A stretch of 64,000 bases of DNA. It comes from Conchocele bisecta. Taxonomy: Eukaryota > Mollusca > Bivalvia > Lucinida > Thyasiridae. Below, in pieces: positions 22,401-32,751 of the stretch (its first letter is position 1; each line of letters begins with the position of its first letter). The notes under the pieces are model-generated. The model made no database searches, had not been told where the DNA came from, and worked only from the letters and a program-made list of their open reading frames with translations. The translations under genes were made by a program, and so were the position numbers. The DNA lies in contig CM055273.1 of the NCBI GenBank assembly GCA_029237695.1, positions 60,005,968 to 60,069,967 on the forward strand, in the 5' to 3' direction.

Positions 22401-23158
22401 ATTTTAATAGTAAAAAAAATAATTAAAAGAATATTTACATGGAAATAAAATATATTGAAATTAGAACAAGGCCATCGTTATAACTCGGCTAATCTCCTCA
22501 CTGGCAGCCTTGATAATAATAATAAACTAGATGGTCGGTAAATAGATGGTCGGTAAATCCGACAAATGCTCCCCGATGATGCCTGGATTGAAATTAAAAC
22601 TCCCTGACCCTGGGTATTGGTGTGGTATGCTTATTAATCACAATAAATGATAATAAATGTGTATATGAAGTTTCACATCCTAATCTCAATTGGTAACAGA
22701 GATAAATTCTAGAAAGGTTTAACGCAATGTTTTGTTTATTAGTCACCATAAATATTTTGATGCTAATTTGAATTGAATTTGAAAAACTTACGTAACACTA
22801 ACAAACAGTTTAAAGTCATTTGACCTTGACCTTGGGCAGCATGGGTATGGTATACAATGAAAATATGGATGGTGATCAATGCATATATGAAGTTTCAAGT
22901 TGATATCCCAAGCAGTCACAGAGCTATAGCAAATTTGATCAATGTGTATATGAAGTTTCGAGTTGATATCGCAAGCAGTCCCAGAGATGTAGCAATTTTA
23001 AAAAACTTTTAACGTAAAACATTAACAAAAAGTTTTTTGACCTTGGGCTCCTGGGCAGCATGGGTAGGGTATACAATGAAAATATGGATGGTGATCAATG
23101 TGTATATGAAGTTTCAAGTTGATATCCGAAGCAGTCACAGAGATATAGCAATTTGAAC

Positions 23159-24069
23159 AAGAGTGCCGAAGGTCAATACGACACCCGTCGAGAAAAGGCC
23201 AGTCAACATGGGGAGATAAGTCACTGAAAACCAATAGGGTTCTTCGTCTTGCCTTGATAAACATATATACCGAATCCGTCAAGTAGAAATTGAGTTATTG
23301 AGTGGACAAGGATATAGAATCCGAAAATTAACAAGAAATGCGTCTGTCGAACGCGAATGCCACCTGCAGCATATTTGAGAAACTGTGACAAAGTGGTTAA
23401 CCAAAAAGTATGACGGACGGACGGACGGACGGACGGACGTTCTTACAGTACTATACTTATGTGGCTTATCACATGTTAAATATTAGCCACATAAAACGAT
23501 TTTTAGCCACATAAAAGGATTTTTTAGGTGGCTAATTGTAACCAACCCTATCCTTTACCAAGTCCATAACCCTGTAGGGCTAGCCACATAAGTACCCTAA
23601 TGTGTGCCCGGACGGACGGACGGACAGACGGTCCAAACACTATATGCCACCCATTTCTTCGAAACCAGGTGGCATAAAAATGGCCGACAAGGGGAGTAGG
23701 TCATCAGACAATTTTTAAAACAAATAGGCTTCATAGTCTTGCCGTGATAAACATATATAAACATATATACTAAATTTGGTTACAATCAGTCAAGTAGTAC
23801 TAGAGTTATTTAGTGGACAAAGATATAGAATCCGAAAATTAAAAATGGCCGCCAAAGGAAGATAAGTCATCGAAAAAATTTGAAAAGCAATAGGCTTCTT
23901 CGTCTTGCTGTGATAAACATGTATGCCGAATTTGGTTACGATCAGTCAAGTAGAAATTGAGTTATTGCGTGGACAAGGATACAGAGAGTGAAAATAAACC
24001 AGCTGTGCCCGCCCGCCCGCCCGTACAAGGTGAATACATAATACGTCATGTTTTTTCAAACAGTCGTAT
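23159..24069 (+). mobile_element. Element G inserted in element T
   Basis: It starts ACAAGAGTGCCGAAGGTC and CGTCGAGAAAAGGCCAGTC, has about 150-bp units with AATAGGCTTCTTCGTCTTGC and GTGGACAAGGATACAGA, a (CCCG)n stretch, and ends GTCATGTTTTTTCAAACAG then TATAAAAAC. Its own body is interrupted by element U at 23329-23673. Confidence 0.75.
23329..23673 (+). mobile_element. Element U nested in element G
   Basis: It begins ACAAGAAATGCGTCTGTCG and ends in a hairpin ATGCCACC / GGTGGCAT followed by AAAAATGG. The host unit of element G reads GAAAATTAAAAATGGCCG when intact and GAAAATTA / AAAAATGGCCG here. Inside is a GGAC-rich stretch and a stem of GTGGCTTATCACATG / TAGCCACATAAGTACCC type, also present at 59280-59440. 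Confidence 0.72.
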
Positions 24070-24208
24070 AAAAACTTTTAACGTAAAACTCGGACGCCGG
24101 ACAAAGCGGTAACTATATGCTCCCCCGAAAAAATATTTTGGGGAGCAAAAAAAAATCCTAAAAAAAAGCACCCACAAGTCCTCAGTGACCTTGAGCGGTC
24201 ATGAAAAC

Positions 24209-24388
24209 AATGCAATCCTTGCAATGCTGAATTAAATTTTGTTGTCCGCTGATTATTTTATATTTTCCATATTTCTCAACAAAAACATGGTTTGGCAGCA
24301 GTTTAGAATAATAATTTCCAAAGTGTTGTTAAACCATATTTTTATGGAAGAACAGCAGACGACAGTTGTTGGTTCCCACCTTTTAAGG
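24209..24388. mobile_element. piggyBac-like MITE relic
   Basis: GTTGTCCGCTG and CAGCAGACGACA arms, core TTTGGCAGCAGTTTAGAATA, right end CACCTTTTAAGGGTTATT. The TTAA on the left is not clear. Confidence 0.55.
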
Positions 24389-24399
24389 GTTATTAGTTT

Positions 24400-24782
24400 T
24401 CTGTTCCCGGGTTAATAAATCACAGGGCAGCAAAGAAAACTTCATTCAAATCAGCAAGTTCAAATTTTATTCTCCAATTTGTGTACATTTTTTAAACAAA
24501 AATAAACGTTCTCTCAACATCTTGGCATTGCGTCTAAATTCATTTATTTAATGGTTTAATTGTTATTGTGATTAGACCACTACTGCCATACTAACCCTCA
24601 ATATTGGCACGCTCCCTGTTGTGGGGAAACCATATGTTTTTATGTGTTTTCCCAAAGAATTTGTGTCCAAATATTTAGGGTTATTACAGTAATCAGGATT
24701 ACACATGAAATGGGCCATACTAAACAGTATTAAACCGTGAATGGAGAAACGGAGCCAATGGCCTGTGACCACTGTCCAACCA
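24400..24782. other. Unassigned intergenic stretch
   Basis: AT-rich, with no exon recognised. A faint MITE arm (GTGAATGGAGAAACGGAGCC) is near 24737. Confidence 0.35.
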
Positions 24783-25099
24783 GTAGCCGATTTCACCAAA
24801 ATTAGTATACTCGTCTTGCTAAGTACACTTTGAGAGAAATTTTCAATCTAAGGATAACTTTATTATTTTTATTTAATAAAATAAAATATTTTCTGACCAA
24901 ATTATTATACTGAATTTATTACATTATCACAGCCATTTTGGCTGTGATAATGTAATAAATTCAGTATAATAATTCTGCATCCTTTTAATCATCTAATATA
25001 TGCAGTAAATATAAATAATATAATAAATATAAAGTATTACTCCCTCAAAGTATACTTAGCTAGATACGTAAGTTCCGAAATTTTGGTGAAATCGGCTAC
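24783..25099. mobile_element. MITE with GTAGCC ends, complete copy
   Basis: GTAGCCGATTTCACCAAAAT at the left and its inverse ATTTTGGTGAAATCGGCTAC at the right. The centre is a perfect palindrome: ATTATACTGAATTTATTACA then TTATCACAGCCA and back. Same family as 15046-15396. Confidence 0.8.
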
Positions 25100-25258
25100 A
25101 GTGCCTGACGAGGGTTTGCACTGTTCACTGTTCACCTGGACTCACCTGTCAATCATTTCTAACAATTTACAAACTATGTACCGGTAGATCATTATGATTT
25201 ACTATAAACAGATCAGGAGCCAGACTTACTCCAGTGATGGCCACATTTAGTATGATGT

Positions 25259-25650
25259 CAGGCCCGTACGCAGGAATTAATTTACGGGGGTGCGTTATCG
25301 ACGGCGCGAAGGGCTAAACAATTTCTTTTGCACATCCACGGACAGACCTCGGCAGATTAACCCTTTCACCCCTTTAAAGTAACTGGAATGGATTTTGATA
25401 TGTTAATTTTGCAACCCAATCCAATCATCACAAAATTATTTTCAGACCAGCCCATTCATGAACATGGGGTGTTTTTCTCAAAATTATGAAAATTATTTGC
25501 AAAAAGTGAAAATCCTGATTAGACGGCTCGTCACGAGCTGGCTCATCTGGATCTACATTTTTTGCCAATACCACTATACAGGCCTGTGGTGTTGAAAGGG
25601 TTAATGGGGGGTGCGTATGCACCAGTCGAACCCCCTCTGCGTACGGGCCT
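25259..25650. mobile_element. CAGGCCCGTACGCAG-ended DNA element, split by a MITE
   Basis: Perfect 15-bp inverted ends CAGGCCCGTACGCAG (25259-25273 and 25636-25650), and inside them GGGGGTGCG-type arms. Without its insert it would be about 150 bp. The target duplication could not be fixed. The ends resemble hAT-type miniature elements, but this is inference. Confidence 0.65.
25361..25600. mobile_element. Second TTAA-flanked MITE family, complete
   Basis: TTAA at 25357-25360 and 25601-25604 with inverted ends CCCTTTCACC / GTTGAAAGGG. The internal GATTAGACGGCTCGTCACGA hairpin and ATCTGGATCTACA are shared with 46735-47105. A piggyBac-type target with a different interior from the family at 3263-3504. 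It sits inside the CAGGCCC element. Confidence 0.75.
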
Positions 25651-25912
25651 GAATGTCAAACTCAGTCACAATCTACATTCTACACCAAGTTTATGGTCTT
25701 TGTAACAGTGTAGTGACTACGGACTAGTCTATGTACAAAGACTGTTGACTGAATGTACAGCTGTTCACCCATATAAGAAACTAACCAGGAATGAAGCAAC
25801 ATGAATCGGGCTACATGACTGACCAAACTGAACAGTTTTCACTATTACATGTATCACAAAGTTCAATTGTGTCAGATTATAGCCGAACTATCTAACCGGC
25901 AAACAATGTTAA

Positions 25913-26100
25913 CCCTTGCCATGCTGAATTACGTTTTGTAGTCTGCTGTTTATTGTTTATTTCCACATGTTTCTTTAATATCAAAACATGGTTTGACAAG
26001 AACTTTAGAATCATTTCCAATAGAAATGATTCTAAAGTGTTTCAAACCATACTTTTCTTGAGAAAGCGAAAGATAAAACAACAGCAATTTGCAGTGTGTT
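25913..26100. mobile_element. piggyBac-like MITE, 3' eroded
   Basis: TTAA (25909-25912), then CCCTTGCCATGCTG, GTAGTCTGCTG, and the palindrome AGAATCATTTCCAATAGAAA. The right CAGACGACAA and AGGG end is degenerate. Confidence 0.65.
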
Positions 26101-26146
26101 ATGCCTAGTGCGTGCCTGGGGGACTTTACCACCAGATGGCCCTTAA

Positions 26147-26379
26147 CCCTTACACACCTATCTTAATTTTTGTCGTCTGCTGTTTATTTTCCATTTTTAT
26201 CATCAAAAACATGCTTTGACAGCATTTTAGAATAATTTACAACATGCTTTGGCAGCACTTTAGAATCATTTCCATTGGAAATGATTCTGAAGTGCTGTCA
26301 AACCATGTTTTTAATGAGAAATAAGGCAAGATATAAAAGCAATAGCAGACGACAATTGTTGTGTGTAGCGATCTAAGGG
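26147..26379. mobile_element. piggyBac-like MITE, complete
   Basis: TTAA on both sides (26143-26146, 26380-26383); ends CCCTTACACACCTATC and GTAGCGATCTAAGGG. Inside are GTCGTCTGCTGTT / AACAGCAGACGA-type arms, a central palindrome around TTTCCATTGGAAA, and a duplicated half core. 233 bp. Confidence 0.8.
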
Positions 26380-26442
26380 TTAAAATATTATACCCTCCCA
26401 CTTATATATAAATTGGAAAATGGCCCAAACCCCGACATCGAG

Positions 26443-26520
26443 AAAGTGAAAGGGTTTAACGTCCCAGCAACAGCTATTTAAAGGTCATATAGAGATGGGT
26501 GGTGAAACATGTTTGGGGTC
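26443..26520 (-). mobile_element. SINE tail fragment
   Basis: AAAGGGTTTAACGTCCCAGC then AACAGCTATTTAAAGGTCAT is the inverse of the 3' part of the tRNA-derived SINE at 8811-8995. The tRNA-like head is missing. Confidence 0.6.
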
Positions 26521-26881
26521 CCTTTGTCCCCCGTTATGACGAAAAGATCCAATGAACAGCTAGTTCTATAACATAACATATATTCAATTATTTTTCATCT
26601 GTTATTTCTGATTGAATATTACCCATCAGATAGCAAAACCGGGGGTCAAATGTTATTGGACTAATGAAAAGCCCGCAACGGACGAAAACTTCCAGTGTTT
26701 TTCACTTTTTGCATGCAATTTAATGGCACTTTCGTCCATTGCAAGGATATCAAATTATTTCCGACAAACATTACAACTGGCTTTACTTTTGTAACATTTC
26801 ACCGGAGAAAGCCACGTGTAAGTCTTAGCACAGCTGGTGTTAAAAACACATTTGCCCGCAGGCATTCCAAAATTTTTGTTG

Positions 26882-27240
26882 TTATAGGAATGAATGGCCT
26901 TTTTGTGGAATTTATCGGTGTATAAACTTGGAAAAGTCGCGGGAATACTGGACGAAGGCCAGAAGGCCTCGTCCAGTATTCCCGCGACGTTTCCAAGTTT
27001 ATATCCCCAATAAATTCAACAAAAAGGCCATTCATTCCTTATAATTCCAGCATTTGAAATAAATTCATCAAGAAAATGTGTTTATTTTCCGTTTTCTTAA
27101 GAATTATTTTAACTGCGCCTCACGGTTACGGAAAGTAGTTTGGCATGCGAGTTTACTGGGATATAAATTTTGGACAGAGACTTGCTACGAGCCAATCAAA
27201 TGTTAGGGAATTGTGTAAATATTTTTGTGTTGGAATTATT
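26882..27240. mobile_element. Long-hairpin MITE, copy 2
   Basis: The palindrome AGGAATGAATGGCCTTTTTG through AAAAGTCGCGGGAATACTGG and back, with the conserved flank running to AATATTTTTGTGTTGGAATT. It is inverted relative to copy 1 at 18336-18697, which it matches along about 360 bp. Confidence 0.75.
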
Positions 27241-28292
27241 GTACATTGCATGTGCGTTATTGGAAAACTGGTGACGTAGTACGCAGTATTTACGGGACGA
27301 TATAAAACACGGATCCCGGTATGGACAGCCGGTTCCATATGGCAAGTTTTATGCTGCTGATAGAAAGGGCGCGTCTCCATAAATAAATTAACAATTCCAA
27401 AGACACGGACGTAGTTTTCAAGCGGTGTGGTGGAAATTCCAGTACTTTTCAAGGATTGAACTGAAATTAAGTACTTTTCAAGGAAGGGGATGAAATTCAA
27501 GCACTTTTCATTTGTGTCTGTGACTGAAGAAATGGGGCTTATGGGTTTTGCGACATGTGTAGATCTAGATCAACCTGTTCATGCGCAGTCTGATCAGGAT
27601 CTGCACTGTTCACCATTCCGTCAATGAAACACCCGTCCTGCTTCTAACAAGCAATATACAGTCGGACCTGTGTTAACGACCACCTGGGAATAGCGACCAC
27701 CTGTCCACAACAGCCAGTTAAAACCCCTCCGACAATTTTGTTCTTTATAAGACCTTGGAATAACGACCACCCCCAATCTGCGACCAGCGACCAGATATTT
27801 TCATTCCCACACGGCACTTTTGTATGTGAACAGCGACCAGGTCATGTTTTTGTCGGCAAAAATAAATAGCACCACAATCGTTATTTTCCTTTCATCAAGA
27901 TCATTCATCTGAATTGCAACTGGTCGTAACCAATCAGTCATCAATTACATTCACATTCTTTTGAAAACATTTACCTTGCCCGATATGGTCGGTGTCATTT
28001 TGGCGACATTAAACATTTTCCATGAAAAATATTGCATAACTCCATTAACGGTAATTCCCGATATGTATTCCGTGTCGTGTATTCCAATAGGCATAATGCA
28101 ATTCCGCGCAAGTCATAAAATTCTATCATTAGCTGACAAACTGTGTTTACACGATGCTGATTCATCTACAGTGACAAGACTTCAAACACACCGCGCATGT
28201 CAAGTGTAAATTTCACACTGCAGGTCACAAGGCCATATCAAAGATGAATACACGCGGTTGCTGACGTCAGTCACGTAGTCCACACTAGACTG

Positions 28293-30225
28293 TAGTGGTG
28301 CAACGATATACCGGTATACCGGTATATTGCGATATGTCATCCTGACGATACGTATCGCGGTACGGTTTTCGCATATCGCGATATTTACACCATATTCTCG
28401 GTCGCCATCTTGTGTTAAAATAATTGTGTAAAATTATTCAAAACATAATTTTTAATATGACAGAAGTCAATATTTGTAATAAACACGCCACAATTAGAAG
28501 ACTAATACATGTAGTGAGTAATCTCGGACGTCCAACACATCTGGAAGTTTTACAGCAAATTCCGTGTGTAAAGTTTGTAAACCGTACTGTTACCGGGGTT
28601 CATTTCCCACCCAGTCACCTAAATCTCACTAATTGCAGGTCTGTCGAACTGTTTACAATACCATTTGTTTTACGACACCCGATTGTTTGACCAAATTTTC
28701 ATCACATCATTATGCGAATCACTAAAAACATGCCTACCCGCTGTGACAATAAGTCACGGGTCGATAGTTTCAATAATCCCCTAGCCAAACATTGCTTCTG
28801 GCTACTATAATTGTCAGTTCAAAACACGTGTTATTCTCGTGGCGAAGTTATTTATACAGTACAGCCAATCGCTGGTAAGTAAAGGCAGCCCTTAGTGGCA
28901 TGATTGACAGGCTACTGTTGCGAAAGACGTCGGCAATAGATCTATCAGCGATTGATCATGAACGAGGTAGAGTCAACTCCCTCCGAATACGCTCAACCAG
29001 ACAAACAAACACACACAAACATGTGTTTTAACGGGCGCCAGATGCGAGTCGTTTCTGGGTCGGGCTAGTAAAAATGTTCAGCTGGGTCGTCCGGTGGCGA
29101 ACAAATTTCGTAGTTGTCTACACACATTTTTGTCAGCTTATGACGCTTTGTGGGATAGCATTTTCGAAATAAAAATGGCATCCAATCGTTAGCTACGATT
29201 GTGGGTATACCCACTGAAAGCGCCCCTGACGAACCGAGTCGTGGCCATGATTGCAACTTTCTTTTTCGCCGAAAAGTGTGAAAGAATTAAATACAAAATC
29301 GATATACAGTCAAACCTGTGAATAAAGGCCAGCCATTGGAAGTGAAAAAGCTGGTCTTTGTTCACAGGTGGTCTTTATTCGCAAGGTCATTTATATAGTA
29401 ATTGTGTCAACACAATTGTGGCCTTTACAGTCAGGTAATTGCTATTCGGAGGTGGTCTTTAGCACAGGTTCGACTGTATTCTAATGCATGCCGAAAACAA
29501 GTATTGTTTATTACATTACTAACTGTTTATTTCAACCAAATATGACTAACTCTATTGTCAGAAAACATGAAAAAGTCTGTAAATATCACGGACAATTTCG
29601 GCGATTTCGTACCTACGTAGTTTCGTCCTTTCGCAACTTTTTCCAATCGATGTTAACGTAACCCGATTTTTATGAGAATTCAGTTTGGTATTAAGTAAAT
29701 ATACACAATTTATGCACATCCAAGTTCATAAACGATATTTATGTACACAGTTAAAGAGGTTCAAATGGGTGGTAACAACATATACTTTTGAGATGAAATA
29801 AAAAAAAAAAATTCTTCAAATTCTACAATCTATTTTCAAATTCTACAATCTACTACATTTGATGCCTCTATCCCTCTAATAGATATGCATGATTTTGAAA
29901 ACATAGAGTTAATGTATACAGTTACGCGATAACTAAAAGTAAGAGAAAAAATCAGGGAAAGTATGATTTTGATCACTTCTCCCTAATTTCCTCTCGTCCA
30001 GAAATAATCATTAATGTCAACCGTTTCTGGGCAAAGTCCTGACCCACACAGTGTTTTGATGTGTTCTAATGACAATAATAAACAATAAAGATTGTTCTTT
30101 ATCTCCTGTTTGTTTTTATTATTATTTGTTCATACATGGTATAATATCGCAATACGTATTGCAATATGGGTTTGTTGTATCGCAATATATCGCAATACGG
30201 GTTTGACCGTATCGTTGCACCTCTA
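28293..30225. mobile_element. hAT-like element with 8-bp target duplication
   Basis: Perfect 8-bp duplication CTAGACTG at 28285-28292 and 30226-30233. The ends TAGTGGTGCAACGATA and TAGAGGTGCAACGATA (inverse of 30210-30225) differ at one base. Subterminal CGATATRCGG / CGCAATAC repeats follow. The YAGNGGTGCAACG end and 8-bp duplication are hAT hallmarks. At 1.93 kb, with no recognisable BED finger or hAT dimerisation domain, it is non-autonomous or decayed. The open frame at 28424-28690 has no motif that I know. Confidence 0.85.
29307..29476. mobile_element. Small CAGTC-ended MITE, intact
   Basis: 170 bp with ends CAGTCAAACCTGTG and the inverse of CACAGGTTCGACTG; TA on both sides (29305-29306, 29477-29478). 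A GTGTCAACACAATTGTG hairpin lies in the middle. It is the empty-site reference for the 3.6-kb insertion at 6667-10265, and lies inside the hAT element. Confidence 0.78.
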
Positions 30226-31502
30226 CTAGACTGGTACCCTGTTGGATGGGCTTATACCCTCGCGTTATTCCTAGCGACCGGGAACCAGTCTAAAGTGACA
30301 TGACAAACATGTTTATATGAATTGGGTCTCGATCTCCGACAAATCCCGGCTTATTGCATTTAATAGCGGCCAGACCAGGCAGTGGATTCGCGTAGTCTGC
30401 CCATGGTTTACAATGCTCGCGAATCTCTACTTGAAAACATCAGTAATTATGTCAGCGGACATTGCCAATTCGTCATAGGCTGCTTAAATATTCGGGCTTG
30501 ACCAGGATAGTATACATTGGACAGAAAGCAAATTAGCCTGGTATTCTCTCCTGATTTGGACACCTAGCTCGTGTGGGTTACTCGACTAGACACATTCAAG
30601 GAAATATTTGTGTTACAAAAAAACTCGTGGTTTTCACAGGCCGCGCCAGTTAGACTATTGTTTTAATAAAGACTATATGACCGTTATTAATTTCAACTGA
30701 TTGTGTGAAATTTAGAATAAGAAAACAAAATACTAATGGTCATGCTAAATTAAACCACTTACATGTAATTACGACAAGCTATTAGATGGTGCACCAAACA
30801 AGCCGAGGGATATACTTATCGTGAAGATAATTACTCCCCTTTGTATATAATTTCCAAAGCGAGGCTGGGTTCAGAACACTAACAACAAGATGACAAAACA
30901 AAATAAATTGACTGTTTTAGCCATTTTCATGCAATTTTTAATTGATGAAAAGCAGATACACTCCACGATCGTGCAATAGCGAATCATCAGGTGGAAGTGT
31001 ATACAGCCAAGACGTTTTCTATGCATGCATATAGATTACAATAGAATGCTAAATACATAGCCGACTTTGTTGTGAAACCGGGAAAATGTTCGACCCTTGG
31101 AACAACGACCACCTGTCAACAACAACCACTTTGGCCACTTCCCTTTGCCGGTCGTTGTTCACAGGTTCGACTGTATATCGTTATCAGGCTATGGGAGTGT
31201 GCTATTTGATCAGACTACACTGGTCGCAAAACATGATTTCTCCAGTCACAGCCACATTTCCGTACAAACCATGTGAACCCTTAGATCGGAGACCTAGGCA
31301 CAATACTGATTTTCGCTTCCCACATTCTAAGGGTGAACATTGATCAGACAATGTTATGTCTTTGGTGGATGATTCTGTGTATTTCCATTCACTTTACATC
31401 ATGTAACATGTATAACACGGAGAACTACCTTGAGACAGGTTAGAAGTGCTAAGTGGTCTGAAAAACTGTGTTTCAACCAAATGTGCAGTCCTCCTTTTGT
31501 AA

Positions 31503-31690
31503 GATAAACAAGTGGCTGTGACAGGAGAAATGGGGCTTACGGATTTTGCGACCAGTGTAGATCCAGATCAGCCTGTGCATCTAACAAGCAATATGAATCA
31601 TTATCAGGCTACACGAGTGTGCTATTTGATCAGGAGCTCCACTGGTCACAAAACCCATAAGCACCATTTCTCCAGTCACAGACACATATT
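31503..31690. mobile_element. GGTCGCAAAACCCATAAG MITE, complete
   Basis: TGGCTGTGACAGGAGAAATG / CATTTCTCCAGTCACAGACA arms with matching GGGGCTTACGGATTTTGCGA / TCACAAAACCCATAAGCACC. The arms are about 50 bp; the centre holds AACAAGCAATATGAATC. A clean reference copy for the family. Confidence 0.75.
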
Positions 31691-31694
31691 ACAA

Positions 31695-32357
31695 CCAGAT
31701 GGCCATGGCCCGCATGTCGAACCCGCCGAGGCATTTGATGGTCTCAGAGTGTATTTATTTGAAGTTTGAATTAAGGGTTGTGGAGATATAAGGTATGTAA
31801 AAGCCGTAACACAAATTTTAGTCATTTGACCTTGATTTTGAGCATGTGGGCCCCATGGGTGGGCTATAGAATGAAAATATGGATGATAATAAAGAAGTTT
31901 GAAGTAAATCGGAGCAAGAGTTGTGGAGATATAAGGTATGTAAAAACTTTAACACAAATTTCAAAATCATTTGACCTTGACCTTGGGCATGTGGACCACA
32001 TGGGTAGGCTATGGAATGAAAATATGGATGATGAATAAGAAGTATTGGATGTTGGAAGTAAATCAGAGTAAGTATTGTGGAGATATAAGGTATGTAAAAA
32101 CTTTAACGCAGATTTTATAATAACTTCTAAGTCATTTGGCCTTGACCTTGGAGCACAGGGGCCGCATGAGTGGGACAGAGAATGAATATATGGACGATGA
32201 CCAATAAGCATACAAAGTTTCAAGTCATTGTGACTCAGGACTGCAGAGATATATAAGGTATTTAAAAACTTTAACACAGATTTCGGACGCACGGACGCAA
32301 AGACACCCGGACGTCATGTGATCACTATGTCTCGCTTTCCGCAAGCGGGCTCGACAA
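31695..32357 (+). mobile_element. Element F with tandem ~155-bp units
   Basis: It starts CCAGATGGCCATGGCCCGCA (GGCCATGGCC palindrome). It has about three units with TTGTGGAGATATAAGGTATG, AAAAACTTTAACACA, TTTGACCTTGACCTTGGGC and GGAATGAAAATATGG. It ends GTCATGTGATCACTATGTC then CGCTTTCCGCAAGCGGGCTC and GACAA. A shorter copy is at 59191-59665. Long open frames on both strands are shadows of the repeat. It ends about 110 bp past the FAM199X stop. Confidence 0.75.
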
Positions 32358-32469
32358 CAAGAGATCAGTAACACTGATGGATGTACCCTTCAAAAACAAT
32401 GTGGCTTCAGCCATCTTTCAAGAGTTTATCTTACAAAACATGGACGACACAATTGGCACTTAACAACCA

Positions 32470-32751
32470 TCATCCTATAATGTCAATGTTTTCGTCCTCA
32501 TCGGGAATCGGTGACATGGAGACGGCCATTCTCTCCTCCTTCACGAAGAGTCCACTACGTCGCTCCTTCAGCTTCTGTCTATACTCCTTCTGTAATCGCT
32601 GACGCGGAACTTTCTGGGACGGCCGTCGATCGCCCGCACATTTCCGCTTCTGGAACGCACAATCAGCCGTTGAGAGCCGACAGTTGGGGAGGCTAGAGTT
32701 ATCATTGCATGCAGAGCTCCAGAGGTGGTGCGTATTGGCGTATTTTACACA
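32470..32751 (-). CDS. FAM199X: FAM199X last coding exon; 5' boundary uncertain
   Basis: In frame to TGA (32472-32470) it reads SSLPNCRLSTADCAFQKRK, QRLQKEYRQKLKERRSGLF, VKEERMAVSMSP and IPDEDENIDIIG. This matches the basic-then-acidic C-terminus of FAM199X. The only AG that keeps phase 0 with exon e is before 32751, but it has a poor pyrimidine tract. AGs before 32716 or 32692 would need an extra small exon in the 3.3-kb intron. Confidence 0.8.
   Translation of the reverse strand, partial: CVKYANTHHLWSSACNDNSSLPNCRLSTADCAFQKRKCAGDRRPSQKVPRQRLQKEYRQKLKERRSGLFVKEERMAVSMSPIPDEDENIDIIG

Larger units (their letters stand above)
22600..24150 (+). mobile_element. Element T: diverged tandem array with 3' hairpin, interrupted by element G
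   Basis: Units of about 220 bp carry TTTGACCTTGACCTTGGGC, GGTATACAATGAAAATATGG and GTATATGAAGTTTC (22663, 22886, 23101). The array resumes after element G at 24066 and ends in a hairpin GCTCCCCC / GGGGAGC followed by A residues at 24119-24150. A unit without insertion (GCAATTTTAAAAAACTTTTAAC at about 22990) shows the target was intact. The 5' end was not defined. Confidence 0.6.
27659..31173. mobile_element. 3.5-kb TA-flanked element with CAGTCGRACCTGTG ends
   Basis: Left end CAGTCGGACCTGTGTTAACG, right end the inverse of CGTTGTTCACAGGTTCGACTG; TA on both sides (27657-27658 and 31174-31175). Subterminal CGACCACCTG repeats follow both ends. Most of the length is a later hAT insertion (28293-30225), so the element itself is about 1.6 kb. 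No transposase recognised. TA target and CAGT ends suggest pogo/Tigger type. Confidence 0.68.
27517..31259. mobile_element. GGTCGCAAAACCCATAAG MITE split by a 3.5-kb insertion
   Basis: The left half (27517-27658: GACTGAAGAAATGGGGCTTA to TAACAAGCAATATA) and the right half (31174-31259: TATATCGTTATCAGGCTATG to TCTCCAGTCACAGCC) form one MITE. Unbroken copies read AAGCAATATATATTGTTATC at 4078, which shows the insertion point. Confidence 0.75.

Noticed and set aside
27153..27500. A 115-codon frame on the - strand
   Set aside because: It overlaps the conserved non-coding flank of the long-hairpin MITE and has no recognisable motif.
28424..28690. An 88-codon frame inside the hAT element as transposase
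   Set aside because: It has no BED finger, DDE/RNase H motifs or dimerisation-domain signature; it may be chance.
31778..32292. Overlapping frames of 86 and 142 codons on opposite strands
   Set aside because: They coincide with the tandem units of element F and break at unit variants.
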